Positions 46,064 through 54,853 are shown, counted from the first letter of the stretch. The stretch: 64,000 bases of DNA from Pantoea rodasii (GCF_002095465.1 NZ_MLFP01000004.1:124001-188000); one strand, 5' to 3'. Notes: generated from the letters alone by a model not told the origin. Numbers and translations are program-made.

Positions 46064-46878
46064 TGCGCGGAACGCCCATTGTCTCACGCGCGCTGATCTG
46101 GATGGTCGCGCTGATGACTATCCTGCCGTTTTTAATGGCGCTGATGACCTCGTTCAAAACCCAGATGGAGCTGTTCCAGGGCGTATTCACGCTGCCTTCG
46201 TCACTGAACTTCAAAAACTACGTCACCGCCTGGCAGCAGGGACATTTCAACGTTTACTTTATGAACTCGGTGCTGGTGGTGATCCCAGTGGTGATCAGCA
46301 GCATTCTGTTAGGCATTTTGGCGGGATTTGGCTTTGCCTGGTTGAAGATTCCCGGCAAGAAAGTGGTGGCGGCAATGTTAGGGCTTGGCATGGTGCTGCC
46401 GACTGAAGCGTTTATTATTCCGCTCTATCACGAACTGCGCTGGATGGGGCTAACGAACACCTATCTGGCGCTGATCCTGCCTCAGATTGCGCTATCGCTG
46501 CCGTTCACCACGTTAATGATCGCCACCGCGCTGCAACAGGTGCCGCGCGAACTGGTGGAAGCTTCGGTGATGGATGGTGCATCTCGTCGCAAGATTCTGT
46601 GGGGCATTCTGGTGCCCGCCATATGGCCCACGCTCTCCACGCTGGCACTGTTGTTGTTTATCTGGACGTGGAACGAGTTCCTGATTCCGCTGATTCTGGT
46701 GAACAAAGATGAACTGCGTACCTTGCCGATTGGCATGATGTTCTTCCAGAACAAAAACACCATCGATATTCCGGTGCTGATGGCCGGTGCGATGATCGTG
46801 ATTATGCCGCTGGTGGCGGTGTTCCTGGTGTTCCAGCGCAAGTTTATCAGTGGCGTGACGGAAGGGGCGGTGAAGTAG
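46063..46878 (+). CDS. ABC sugar permease 2 (MalG/UgpE type)
   Basis: The second membrane subunit, 271 residues with six hydrophobic segments. The EAA loop reads VEASVMDGASRRKILWGILV (about residues 165-184) and the C-terminus QRKFISGVTEGAVK is that of MalG-type permeases. FAWLKIPGKKVVAAMLGLGM and PTEAFIIPLYHELRWMGLTN are typical for the CUT1 group. Start ATG 46063 overlaps the corrected stop of permease 1. With the binding protein, permease 1 and, I infer, the ATPase at 41.6-42.6 kb it makes a complete importer. A hairpin follows. Confidence 0.9.
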   Translation: MRGTPIVSRALIWMVALMTILPFLMALMTSFKTQMELFQGVFTLPSSLNFKNYVTAWQQGHFNVYFMNSVLVVIPVVISSILLGILAGFGFAWLKIPGKKVVAAMLGLGMVLPTEAFIIPLYHELRWMGLTNTYLALILPQIALSLPFTTLMIATALQQVPRELVEASVMDGASRRKILWGILVPAIWPTLSTLALLLFIWTWNEFLIPLILVNKDELRTLPIGMMFFQNKNTIDIPVLMAGAMIVIMPLVAVFLVFQRKFISGVTEGAVK

Positions 46879-46930
46879 GGCGCGCCAGAGCACCTGCAAC
46901 TGCGAACATTGCAGGTCGCGGCCATCGGAT

Positions 46931-46951
46931 CGCCCGCGCTATTCGCGGGCG
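46931..46951. terminator. Hairpin between the convergent permease 2 and dmlA genes
   Basis: CGCCCGCG, loop CTATT, CGCGGGCG: eight perfect pairs. It is 52 bases after the permease stop and 16 before the end of dmlA. No T-run. Confidence 0.5.
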
Positions 46952-46967
46952 TGCCCGTAAAATCGGT

Positions 46968-48038
46968 TTACAACGCTGCCGCGATCGCGACACCCAGTTC
47001 TTCGGTTGAGGCGCTGCCGCCGAGGTCGCGCGTCAGGCTGTTGCCGGCGGCTAGCGTGCGCTCAATCGCGTCCAGCACGGCGGCACCCGCTTCGGCGTAA
47101 CCAAGGTGCTCCAGCATCATCGCGCCGCACCAGATCTGTCCAATCGGATTGGCCACGCCTTTGCCCGCGATATCAGGCGCAGAACCGTGCACCGGCTCAA
47201 ACAGGCTCGGGAATTTCCCTTCCGGGTTGATGTTGGCGGAAGGCGCAATGCCGATGGTACCGGTACAGGCCGGGCCGAGATCTGACAGGATGTCACCAAA
47301 CAGGTTGCTGGCCACCACCACATCGAACCAGTCCGGATGCAGCACGAAGTTCGCAGTCAGAATATCAATATGATACTTATCGACTTTTACTTCCGGATAG
47401 CTCGGTGCCATGGCTTCGACGCGACTGTCCCAATACGGCATGGTGATAGCAATGCCGTTGGATTTGGTGGCAGACGTCAGGTGTTTCTTCGGACGCTTCT
47501 GCGCTAACTCATAGGCAAATTTCAGGATGCGATCGACGCCGATGCGCGTCATCACTGTCTCCTGAATCACCACTTCGCGGTCAGTGCCAGGGAACATGGT
47601 GCCGCCGACCGAGGAGTACTCGCCCTCGGTGTTTTCGCGCACCACGTAGAAATCGATATCGCCCGGCTGACGATTCGCCAGCGGTGCTTTAACACCTGGC
47701 ATCAGGCGTACCGGACGCAGGTTGACGTACTGATCAAACTCGCGGCGGAACTGCAGCAGCGATCCCCACAACGACACGTGATCCGGCACCACTTCCGGCC
47801 AGCCCACCGCGCCAAAATAAATGGCATCAAACTGGCTCAAGGTGGCGAACCAATCATCTGGCAACATCTTGCCGTGCTCTTGCCAGTATTCGGCACTGGC
47901 GAAGTCAAACCATTGCCATTCCAGTGAAATATCGAATTTCTTTGCCGCTGCATCCATTACACGGATGCCTTCTGGCATCACTTCTTTGCCAATGCCATCG
48001 CCAGGGATGACGGCGATTTTGTAGGTTTTGCCGCTCAT
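46968..48038 (-). CDS. dmlA: Tartrate/D-malate dehydrogenase (decarboxylating), DmlA/TtuC family
   Basis: An isocitrate/isopropylmalate dehydrogenase-family enzyme that oxidises D-malate to pyruvate (or L-tartrate) with NAD and Mn/Mg. The 356-residue protein has IPGDGIGKEVMPEGIRVMDA, RREFDQYVNLRPVRLMPGV (substrate Arg residues), FYVVRENTEGEYSSVGGTMF, TSATKSNGIAITMPYWDSRV (catalytic Lys), VVASNLFGDILSDLGPACTG (metal-binding Asp) and EPVHGSAPDIAGKGVANPIG, all close to E. coli DmlA (361 aa). ATG 48038 gives the family N-terminus; the frame is open further 5'. It is divergent from a LysR regulator, as dmlA is from dmlR in E. coli. Substrate preference between D-malate and tartrate cannot be decided. 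Confidence 0.92.
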   Translation of the reverse strand: MSGKTYKIAVIPGDGIGKEVMPEGIRVMDAAAKKFDISLEWQWFDFASAEYWQEHGKMLPDDWFATLSQFDAIYFGAVGWPEVVPDHVSLWGSLLQFRREFDQYVNLRPVRLMPGVKAPLANRQPGDIDFYVVRENTEGEYSSVGGTMFPGTDREVVIQETVMTRIGVDRILKFAYELAQKRPKKHLTSATKSNGIAITMPYWDSRVEAMAPSYPEVKVDKYHIDILTANFVLHPDWFDVVVASNLFGDILSDLGPACTGTIGIAPSANINPEGKFPSLFEPVHGSAPDIAGKGVANPIGQIWCGAMMLEHLGYAEAGAAVLDAIERTLAAGNSLTRDLGGSASTEELGVAIAAAL

Positions 48039-48122
48039 AGGGTTCTCGCAGGTTGCTGTTGATGTTCTGAACGCAGTATAACCATGCATCACCGGGAAAT
48101 AATTAGCCTGAGCGGCAAGCCA

Positions 48123-49028
48123 ATGTTGAATAAAAGTAGAGAATCGCGCACTTCAACCGATGACCTGGCGTTCTTTGTGCGTGTGGCGGCGCTGGAGAGT
48201 TTAACCGCTGCGGCGCGTGAACTGGGTTTATCGCTGCCGGCAGTGAGTAAACGCCTCAGCCATCTTGAACAGCGTCTGGGCGTGCAACTGCTTAAACGCA
48301 CCACGCGACGGCTGGAACTCACCGCCGAAGGTAAACGCTATCTGGAAGGGGCACGCCCGCTACTCGATCAACTGGCGGAGCTGGAAGAGTCGGTCAGCAG
48401 CCAGGCGGCGGTGTTGCGTGGCACGCTGAACATTAACGCCTCCTTCGGTTTTGGTCGCCGGCATGTTGCGGCCTGCGTGTCGCGTTTTGCGGCATTGCAT
48501 CCGGAGGTTTCGCTGTCATTGCAGCTCAGCAGCCAGCCACTGAATTTCCTCGATTCACACATCGACATTGATATTCGTATCGGCGAGCCGCCCGATGCAC
48601 GGCTCATCGCGCGCAAGTTACGCACCAATCCGCGCGTGCTCTGCTGCGCACCCGCCTATGCCGAACGTTGCGGTTTGCCCACCAGTATTGCGGCTCTGGC
48701 GCAGCACAACTGCATTTTGCTGCGCCAATACGAAAGCGATTTTGCCTTGTGGCGATTAAGCAACAGTGCACAGCAAATTACGCAAAAGGTGCAAGGCAGC
48801 CTGATCACCAACGATGGCGAAGTGGCGATGCAGCTAGCGATGGATGGACACGGCATTCTGCTGCGTTCATGGTGGGATGCGCAGCACATGATTGAACGTG
48901 GTGAATTGCTGCACGTATTGCCGGAGTGGAGCACGGTGGATGGCGATATCTTTGCGGTGTGGCAACCCCAGCGCCAACTGCCGGCACGCATTAGCGCCTT
49001 TGTGGATTTTTTACAGAGCACCCTCTAA
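48123..49028 (+). CDS. LysR-family regulator, DmlR-like
   Basis: A ~301-residue LTTR, divergent from dmlA with an 84-base spacer. The HTH is LAFFVRVAALESLTAAAREL with SLPAVSKRLSHLEQRLGVQL; LLKRTTRRLELTAEGKRYLE follows. The effector domain (FGFGRRHVAACVSRFAALHP, RTNPRVLCCAPAYAERCGLP) is of the CrgA/DmlR branch. Start ATG 48123 is preferred to ATG 48084, which lies inside the likely dmlA promoter; neither has a good ribosome site. It probably activates dmlA in response to the acid, and being 252 bases upstream of and parallel to the symporter operon it might also affect that. Confidence 0.85.
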   Translation: MLNKSRESRTSTDDLAFFVRVAALESLTAAARELGLSLPAVSKRLSHLEQRLGVQLLKRTTRRLELTAEGKRYLEGARPLLDQLAELEESVSSQAAVLRGTLNINASFGFGRRHVAACVSRFAALHPEVSLSLQLSSQPLNFLDSHIDIDIRIGEPPDARLIARKLRTNPRVLCCAPAYAERCGLPTSIAALAQHNCILLRQYESDFALWRLSNSAQQITQKVQGSLITNDGEVAMQLAMDGHGILLRSWWDAQHMIERGELLHVLPEWSTVDGDIFAVWQPQRQLPARISAFVDFLQSTL

Positions 49029-49116
49029 TGGTGATGCATTTATGATTATTTGCAATCATAATTGACTGTTTGTGAGCATGATCAAACAAATTATTGCTTG
49101 TTTAGCCTATAAATTG

Positions 49117-49177
49117 CCCTGCTTATGCGTGAATTCATTCTTAATTGAGTGAAATGAATCAATAAGCATAAACAGGG
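49117..49177. promoter_or_regulatory. Nested inverted repeat upstream of the symporter operon
   Basis: CCCTGCTTATGC (49117-49128) and GCATAAACAGGG (49166-49177) are 12-bp arms with one mismatch, and ATTCATT (49133-49139) and AATGAAT (49153-49159) pair inside them. A separate ATGATT-N6-AATCAT lies at 49041-49058. Either could be an operator for the three-gene operon starting at 49281. No gene is seen between 49029 and 49280. Confidence 0.5.
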
Positions 49178-49280
49178 TTGCCAACGTGCTCAGACACTAA
49201 AATAACAAGATTGGCGACCTCATTAACGGCGTGCGTTAGCCCAGCGCACGCCACGACCCTACGTTATCAATGAGGCTAAA

Positions 49281-50702
49281 ATGAAACAGTTCTCTGCAGA
49301 AGGGATGATGGTGATTGTTGGGATCGTCATTGCGTACATCCTGTTCACCACATGGCTGACCTGGCGCCTGCGCAGTAAAAACAGCGGTGACTTTATGGCG
49401 GGCTCTAATGTGATGCCAGCCTTTGTCGTGGGCGTGATGCTGATGTCCGAGTACATCGGCGCAAAATCCACCGTCGGCACGGCTCAGGCGGCGTTTGAAG
49501 GGGGCTTTGCCGCTTCCTGGTCAGTGATTGGCGCCGCGATAGGCTTCCCGCTGTTCGGATTTCTGCTGGTCAAACGCATTTATAACACCGGAAAAATCAC
49601 TATTTCGGGTGCGATTGCCGAGCGTTACGGCAACTCTACCAAGAACATCATTTCCATTATCATGATCTACGCGCTGCTGCTGGTGAACGTGGGTAACTAC
49701 GTTAGCGGCGCGGCGGCGATCTCCACGGTGCTGAATCTCAATCTCACCACTGCGGCCGTGATCACCGCGATTGTCAGCACCTTCTATTTTATGTTTGGCG
49801 GCATGAAGGGCATTGCGTGGGTGACGCTGCTGCACAGCGGCCTGAAATACATCGGTATCCTGATCATTCTGGGTGTGGCGCTGCATATGACCGGCGGTGT
49901 CAGCCCAATGATCAAAGAGATGCCGCACTTCTACTGGACGTGGGACGGCAACATCGGTGCCAGTACGATTTTTGCCTGGATGATTGGCACCATCGGTTCC
50001 ATTTTCTGCACCCAGTTTGTGATTCAGGCTATTGCTTCTACTAAAAGCGCTGAGTCAGCGAAGCGTGCAACCTGGGTTGCCTTCTTCTTCTGTATGCCGA
50101 TCGCGATTGCCATTGCGTTAATCGGTGTGGCGGCGAAATACCTGCATCCCGACATCAAGAGTCTGTATGCGCTGCCGGTGTTCTTGCAGGACATGAGCCC
50201 GTGGCTGGCCGGGATTGTCACCACTTCGCTGGTGGCATCGATTTTTGTCAGTGTCAGCACCGTGGCGTTGGCGATTGCCTCGCTGGTGGTGAAAGATTTC
50301 TACGTGCCGTACTGCAATCCTACGCCAGAACGTGAATTCCGCATGACGCGTTGGCTATCGTTGCTGATTGGTTTCCTGCCGTTAATCCTGGTGCTGTTCG
50401 TGCCAGAGGTGCTGAAGCTGTCCTTCTTCACCCGCGCCATTCGCCTGTCGATTTCTGTCGTGGCGATTATTGCCTTCTACCTGCCATTCTACAAAAGTAC
50501 GCGCGGTGCGAATGCAGGTCTGATCGGGGCTTGTGTGATGACCACCGTCTGGTATCTGCTCGGCGATCCGTTCGGCATCAATAACATGTATGTGGCGCTG
50601 ATTACGCCCGCGGTGATCATGGTGATTGATCGCCTGATCCCCTCGGCACAAACGCACGAGAAAAAAGCACCAAAATCTTCAATGCAAAACAGTGGAGCCT
50701 GA
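49281..50702 (+). CDS. Sodium:solute symporter (SSS family)
   Basis: A 473-residue Na+-coupled importer with about 13 helices. The N-terminal MMVIVGIVIAYILFTTWLTW is helix 1; GDFMAGSNVMPAFVVGVMLM followed by SEYIGAKSTVGTAQAAFEGG is the conserved second-helix region of the SSS (LeuT-fold) family, and FGFLLVKRIYNTGKITISGA plus AERYGNSTKNIISIIMIYAL is the usual GxxER-like stretch. It ends in a short polar tail. GAGG lies 6 bases before ATG 49281. It is the first gene of an operon with an Asp-box protein (1-base gap) and an SDR (2-base gap), so it probably imports the compound on which they act. The substrate is not known; sialate, sugar acids and amino acids all occur in this family. Confidence 0.88.
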   Translation: MKQFSAEGMMVIVGIVIAYILFTTWLTWRLRSKNSGDFMAGSNVMPAFVVGVMLMSEYIGAKSTVGTAQAAFEGGFAASWSVIGAAIGFPLFGFLLVKRIYNTGKITISGAIAERYGNSTKNIISIIMIYALLLVNVGNYVSGAAAISTVLNLNLTTAAVITAIVSTFYFMFGGMKGIAWVTLLHSGLKYIGILIILGVALHMTGGVSPMIKEMPHFYWTWDGNIGASTIFAWMIGTIGSIFCTQFVIQAIASTKSAESAKRATWVAFFFCMPIAIAIALIGVAAKYLHPDIKSLYALPVFLQDMSPWLAGIVTTSLVASIFVSVSTVALAIASLVVKDFYVPYCNPTPEREFRMTRWLSLLIGFLPLILVLFVPEVLKLSFFTRAIRLSISVVAIIAFYLPFYKSTRGANAGLIGACVMTTVWYLLGDPFGINNMYVALITPAVIMVIDRLIPSAQTHEKKAPKSSMQNSGA

Positions 50703-50703
50703 T

Positions 50704-51885
50704 ATGACCGATTTAACGATTACCGTCGAACGTAACGGTAACCTTCATCCGCACGCGCAGGATGCGCAGCAGCTCACGGCGATGCTGCCTTCGGTCTGTC
50801 CGCAGAACCATGCTGCCAATTTGCTGCCGCTGCCAAACGGCGATCTGCTGTGCGCTTGGTTTGGCGGCACCCAGGAAGGTATCGCTGATATTTCTGTCTG
50901 GAGTTCACGGCTGGAGGCGGGCAGCACGCAGTGGAGTGCAGCACAAAAACTCTCGGATGATGCGACGCGATCTGAGCAGAACCCGGTGCTGTTCCTCGAT
51001 CCTCAACAGGTGCTGTGGCTGCTGTGGACCGCGCAGAAGTCCGGCAATCAGGACACGGCGATAGTGCGCTATCGCCAGTCATGCGATTTGGGCCGCAGCT
51101 GGAGTGAGATCGCGACCTTACTCGATCAACCCGGCACCTTTATTCGCCAGCCGATTGTGGTGCTGCCGAATGGCAACTGGCTGCTGCCGGTGTTCTATTG
51201 CCGCACCCAGCCAGGCGTGAAATGGGTCGGCAATGACGATATCAGCGCGGTAAAAATCTCCAGCGATCAGGGCAAAAGCTGGCGCGATGTGGCGGTGCCT
51301 GACAGCCTGGGCTGCGTGCACATGAACATCACCTTGTTGCAGGATGGCAGCTTGTTGGCGTTGTATCGCAGCCGTTGGGCGGATTTTATCTACCAAAGCC
51401 GTTCTGTCGACGGTGGCGAAAGCTGGAGCGCACCTGAGGCAACTGAGCTGCCCAACAACAACTCCTCGATTCAGGTCACCACGCTGAACAACGGACATCT
51501 GGCGCTGGTGTTTAATGCCATGAGTGCCAAAGATGCCAGCGAGCGTCGCCTGTCACTGTATGACGAAATCGAAGACGAGGATGATGATGTGGCGGTGGCC
51601 GCTGAGCCGGTGGTGCATACCGGGCGCACCGCGTTCTGGGGCGCACCGCGCGCGCCGATGACGCTCGCCATTTCCCCGGATGGTGGCAAAAGCTGGCCGT
51701 GGCAACGCAACCTCGATGAAGGTGACGGCTACTGTATGACCAATAACTCACAGCAGAAGCTCAACCGCGAGTTCTCTTATCCGAGCATTAAGCAGAGCGA
51801 AGATGGTGCACTGCATATCGCCTATACCTACTTTCGTCAGGCGATCAAATACGTGCGCGTAGACGAAACGTGGGCCAGGGGATAA
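50704..51885 (+). CDS. Cytosolic Asp-box (BNR) protein of sialidase-like six-bladed propeller fold
   Basis: A 393-residue protein with four Asp-boxes (S-x-D-x-G-x-x-W): SCDLGRSW, SSDQGKSW, SVDGGESW and SPDGGKSW, spaced as in sialidase-superfamily propellers (BNR_2 type). The early CPQNHAANLLPLPNGDLLCA and GDGYCMTNNSQQKLNREFSY near the end are conserved in bacterial relatives annotated as exo-alpha-sialidase. No signal peptide is present, so it would work inside the cell, which is unusual for a sialidase. ATG 50704 has GGAG 6 bases upstream. Being co-transcribed with an importer and an SDR suggests it hydrolyses or eliminates a glycosidic bond in the imported compound. No nan genes are near, so sialic acid is only one option. 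Confidence 0.8.
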   Translation: MTDLTITVERNGNLHPHAQDAQQLTAMLPSVCPQNHAANLLPLPNGDLLCAWFGGTQEGIADISVWSSRLEAGSTQWSAAQKLSDDATRSEQNPVLFLDPQQVLWLLWTAQKSGNQDTAIVRYRQSCDLGRSWSEIATLLDQPGTFIRQPIVVLPNGNWLLPVFYCRTQPGVKWVGNDDISAVKISSDQGKSWRDVAVPDSLGCVHMNITLLQDGSLLALYRSRWADFIYQSRSVDGGESWSAPEATELPNNNSSIQVTTLNNGHLALVFNAMSAKDASERRLSLYDEIEDEDDDVAVAAEPVVHTGRTAFWGAPRAPMTLAISPDGGKSWPWQRNLDEGDGYCMTNNSQQKLNREFSYPSIKQSEDGALHIAYTYFRQAIKYVRVDETWARG

Positions 51886-51887
51886 GC

Positions 51888-52565
51888 ATGATTAAACACG
51901 CGCTGGTTACCGGTGCCAGTTCCGGCATCGGCGCGGCCATTGCCGATCAACTGCTGGCGCAAGGCTGGCAGGTGACGGGTTTTAGCCGCACGCGGGTGAA
52001 GAAAGATCATCCAGCCTTTACCTCGGTGAGCGTGGATCTGTTTGATGCCAGTTTGCTGAAGCAGGCGCTGGCTACGTTGCCAAAGGTAAATGCGCTGGTG
52101 CATGCGGCGGGTATGATGGCCGCCGCACCGCTTGGCGATCTGGATGAGGAGCAAAGCGCACGCTTGTGGTACTTGCATGTACAGGTGGCACAGATTATGG
52201 CGAACGCGTTGCAGCCACAGATGACGCAGGGCGATCGTATTTTGCTGATCGGCAGTCGTACATCGCGCGGTGCCGCTCATCGCAGCCAGTATGTCAGTAC
52301 CAAAGCGGCGATGGTGGGCATGGCGCGCAGCTGGGCAGCTGAATTAGCGCCTCAGGGGATCACCGTAAATGTGATTGCGCCCGGTGCCACTGAAACGCCC
52401 ATGCTGCTGCAACCGGGTCGCGCCAGTTCACCGCCGAAGCTGCCGCCGATTGGGCGTTACATCAAGCCGGAGGAAGTGGCGGCGCTGGCCGGTTTTGTGC
52501 TGTCACCGGCTGCCGATGCGATAACCGGGCAGGAGCTGGTGATGTGCGGTGGGGCGTCGTTGTAG
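51888..52565 (+). CDS. Short-chain dehydrogenase/reductase (SDR)
   Basis: A 225-residue classical SDR. ALVTGASSGIGAAIADQLLA is the NAD(P) TGxxxGIG motif, NALVHAAGMMAAAP the NNAG-like region, LLIGSRTSRGAAHRSQYVST has the catalytic Ser, and SQYVSTKAAMVGM carries Tyr and Lys as YxxxK; VNVIAPGATETPM follows. ATG 51888 with AGGGG upstream is chosen; a start six codons earlier would overlap the previous stop. Third gene of the symporter/Asp-box operon and probably oxidises or reduces the sugar released. Its last ~27 codons are repeated in degenerate form directly downstream. Confidence 0.9.
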   Translation: MIKHALVTGASSGIGAAIADQLLAQGWQVTGFSRTRVKKDHPAFTSVSVDLFDASLLKQALATLPKVNALVHAAGMMAAAPLGDLDEEQSARLWYLHVQVAQIMANALQPQMTQGDRILLIGSRTSRGAAHRSQYVSTKAAMVGMARSWAAELAPQGITVNVIAPGATETPMLLQPGRASSPPKLPPIGRYIKPEEVAALAGFVLSPAADAITGQELVMCGGASL

Positions 52566-52661
52566 AGAGTGTGGGATGTGCTGTCACCCGTAGCTGATGT
52601 GATATTGGGTCAGGAGCTAGTGATTTGCGGTGGAGCGTCGTGGTAGAGAGTGGGGAAAGTG
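52500..52661 (+). repeat. Degenerate 81-bp tandem duplication of the 3' end of the SDR gene
   Basis: Copy 1 is 52500-52580 (last codons, TAG stop and 15 bases beyond); copy 2 is 52581-52661. The period of 81 keeps the frame: copy 2 reads LSPVADVILGQELVICGGAS followed by W and a stop, next to LSPAADAITGQELVMCGGAS and L in copy 1. Copy 2 lies after the stop, so it is not normally translated. Confidence 0.8.
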
Positions 52662-52680
52662 CTCTGCCCACTCTGTGGTC

Positions 52681-52710
52681 TTCCCTGAATCCAGCTCAGG
52701 ATTCAGGGAA
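52681..52710. terminator. Bidirectional hairpin between the SDR operon and the sigma54 activator gene
   Basis: TTCCCTGAATCC, loop AGCTCA, GGATTCAGGGAA: twelve perfect pairs between convergent genes. The arms begin with TT and end with AA, but there is no longer T-run. Confidence 0.6.
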
Positions 52711-52757
52711 AGCCTGCGCACGAGGCTGGGCGGGAGGAGAGATCTTCCCGCTTTAAC

Positions 52758-54716
52758 CTATTTCCCGCGCATTGCGGTGACATCCACCTGCCAGATTTTC
52801 AGTTTGTTATACAACGCAGTGCGCGAGATCCCGAGCAGCTGTGCCGACTGGCGCAGGTTGCCTTTCTGCTCGCTCACCACCTGCAACACATGCTGGCGCT
52901 CATTCTCTTGCAGCGAGGTTAAGGTGCTGGATTCAGACGGAAGCGCCCGCTGCGTCATTTCCTCTGGCAAATCCAGGGTGCCAATCTCCAGCCCTTCACA
53001 CAAATTCACCATACGTTCGACCAGATTCTCCAGCTCACGTACGTTGCCGGGCCAATGCCATGCCTGCAAACAGCTCATCGCTTCTGACGATACCTGCGGC
53101 GCGATGCGTTTTAATCGGGTACAGAGCGCCTGAATAAAGGTATTCACTAACCCCGGAATATCCTCCTGACGCGCGCGCAGCGGCGGAATTTCTAATGAAA
53201 TAACGTTAAGCCGATAGAAGAGATCGCGGCGAAAAGCGCCTTTCTCCACCGCATCCAGCAGATTGCAGTGGGTTGCCGCGATAATGCGTACATTCACCTT
53301 AAGTGGATGAGCCGCGCCGATGCGCACCACCTCGCTCTCCTGCAATACGCGCAACAAACTGGTTTGTGCTTCCAGCGGCATCTCAGCAATTTCATCCAGG
53401 AACAGCGTGCCGCCATCCGCCAGCTCGAATTTCCCAGCGGACCCGCCCCGACGCGAACCGGTAAACGCCCCGTCGACATAGCCAAACAGCTCGCTTTGCA
53501 CCAGGTCGCGCGGCAGTGCGCCGCAGTTGAGGGCGATGAACGGTTCCTGATGGCGCGGGCTGGCGTTATGTATCGCCTGGGCAAACAGCTCTTTGCCTGT
53601 GCCGCTTTCGCCACTCAGCAGAACCGTGCTGTCGGTACGGCTACTGGCCCGCGCCTTTTGGATCGCCTGCTGTACCCGCGGTGCGTGGCCGCGGATCATT
53701 TCAAAGGTATAGCTGGCGCTGACACCCATCACTCGCCGCGTGATGGCCCGAATGCGCTGGTTCTCACGCAGTGACAGCACGCGGCCGCCGTCCGGTGCCG
53801 GCATCAGGGAGATCAGGCAGGAGAGGGGATGCACGCCATCCGGCATAAACTGCAGCTCGCGGTCGTTGCAGAACGGCATGGTCAGCAGCGATCCGCCCTG
53901 TGGCTGGAGCAGCACATCGATCGGACCGGCCTGCGGATCAAGCCCCGTGAAGATCTGTCGCGCATAGCGATTCAGCGTTTTGATCTGTCCGTGACGATCG
54001 CAGACGATCACGCCCTCATTCAGCGTTTCGAGGATCGACTGCTGTTCCGCCAGCAAGCTGCGCAGCATCAGCTGTTGTCCCACCGCTTCCGCCGCGGCCT
54101 GCACCGTGCCCAGCGTGTGCGCGTTAAAGTTATCGGGCGTAGCGGTGAGCGTCAGCACGCCCAGCAATTGGCCACTGGCATCGCGGATCGGGGCTGCAGC
54201 ACATTGAAAGTGGCGCTTACGCAGCGCGATCTTCCAGTTTTCACCGTTCAGCACATACACCAGCCGCTGCTCGATCAGGCAACGCGCGGTGCAGTTGGTG
54301 CCGAGCACCTCTTCACGCAGGATGCTACCAACCGGCGTCAAATCCGCGCCGCAATAATGCAGCGTCACGCCCTGTGCATCCGTAAGGTTGATGTGGCCGT
54401 CCGGGTTATAGGCCAGCAGGTTCTCCATCACGTTGCGCGCCACCACAATCAGCTCGGCATTGTGCGCAAGAATGGCGGCCAGCTCATCGGTGGGCGGCGA
54501 GGTGTAGACAAAGGTATGAGGATCAATGGCGCGCTGCTGCGATCGCTGCCATGACTGCAATATGCTGCGCCGCATCCAGCCCGGCTGTTCACCCCGTTCA
54601 AAGCTGTGCCAGCCCTGCCACAGCAGCGTATTCCATTCACCCACTTCAGCCGCGTCCGGCAGGCTGAAAATCGGATCGCTTTCATCTTTAAACGGCAAAC
54701 GCTCGATGGCACGCAT
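52758..54716 (-). CDS. Sigma54-dependent transcriptional activator, AcoR/DhaR type
   Basis: A ~652-residue enhancer-binding protein. A GAF-like sensor ([40 protein letters not shown]) occupies roughly residues 80-240, then a PAS-like stretch ([20 protein letters not shown]). The AAA+ domain has Walker A GESGTGKE near residue 368, GAFTGS near 415 (the sigma54-contact loop, usually GAFTGA) and Walker [14 protein letters not shown]. The end is a Fis-type HTH ([20 protein letters not shown]). ATG 54716 with GAGGA 8 bases upstream is chosen over a far-upstream frame-open ATG. It is divergent from the inositol-dehydrogenase-like operon, whose spacer has a -24/-12 promoter and direct repeats; it therefore most likely activates that operon. 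Confidence 0.9.
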   Translation of the reverse strand: MRAIERLPFKDESDPIFSLPDAAEVGEWNTLLWQGWHSFERGEQPGWMRRSILQSWQRSQQRAIDPHTFVYTSPPTDELAAILAHNAELIVVARNVMENLLAYNPDGHINLTDAQGVTLHYCGADLTPVGSILREEVLGTNCTARCLIEQRLVYVLNGENWKIALRKRHFQCAAAPIRDASGQLLGVLTLTATPDNFNAHTLGTVQAAAEAVGQQLMLRSLLAEQQSILETLNEGVIVCDRHGQIKTLNRYARQIFTGLDPQAGPIDVLLQPQGGSLLTMPFCNDRELQFMPDGVHPLSCLISLMPAPDGGRVLSLRENQRIRAITRRVMGVSASYTFEMIRGHAPRVQQAIQKARASSRTDSTVLLSGESGTGKELFAQAIHNASPRHQEPFIALNCGALPRDLVQSELFGYVDGAFTGSRRGGSAGKFELADGGTLFLDEIAEMPLEAQTSLLRVLQESEVVRIGAAHPLKVNVRIIAATHCNLLDAVEKGAFRRDLFYRLNVISLEIPPLRARQEDIPGLVNTFIQALCTRLKRIAPQVSSEAMSCLQAWHWPGNVRELENLVERMVNLCEGLEIGTLDLPEEMTQRALPSESSTLTSLQENERQHVLQVVSEQKGNLRQSAQLLGISRTALYNKLKIWQVDVTAMRGK

Positions 54717-54754
54717 CAGGCATTCCTCAAAAAGTTGGAGTGTCCATTTTATGA

Positions 54755-54779
54755 ACATGTGAAGTTGACATGTAAAGTT
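54755..54779. promoter_or_regulatory. Direct repeats, candidate upstream activating sites
   Basis: ACATGTGAAGTT (54755-54766) and ACATGTAAAGTT (54768-54779) match at 11 of 12 bases with a 13-base period. They lie about 60-80 bases upstream of the -24 element, where enhancer-binding proteins usually bind. A further TGTCC-CGAAC-GGACA inverted repeat lies at 54873-54887. Confidence 0.5.
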
Positions 54780-54836
54780 TATGGCCAGTTTGCCGCGCAA
54801 CGCTGTGTTGTGTCTCACATAAATAGGCGTTTTTGG

Positions 54837-54853
54837 TTGGCATCCGGATTGCA
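54837..54853 (+). promoter_or_regulatory. Sigma54 (-24/-12) promoter of the inositol-dehydrogenase-like operon
   Basis: TTGGCATCCGGATTGCA matches TTGGCAC-N5-TTGCA; the invariant GG (54839-54840) and GC (54851-54852) are ten bases apart as required. Transcription would begin near 54864, 48 bases before the start codon at 54912. It is next to a sigma54 activator gene. Confidence 0.85.

Noticed and set aside
46064..46406. C-terminal extension of permease 1 overlapping permease 2
   Set aside because: The sequence after LMINAIIH has no membrane segments or similarity, and a one-base repair gives a normal stop overlapping the next start.
50704..51885. Secreted sialidase working on host glycans
   Set aside because: No signal peptide is present and there are no sialic-acid catabolic genes nearby; kept only as a sialidase-fold protein.
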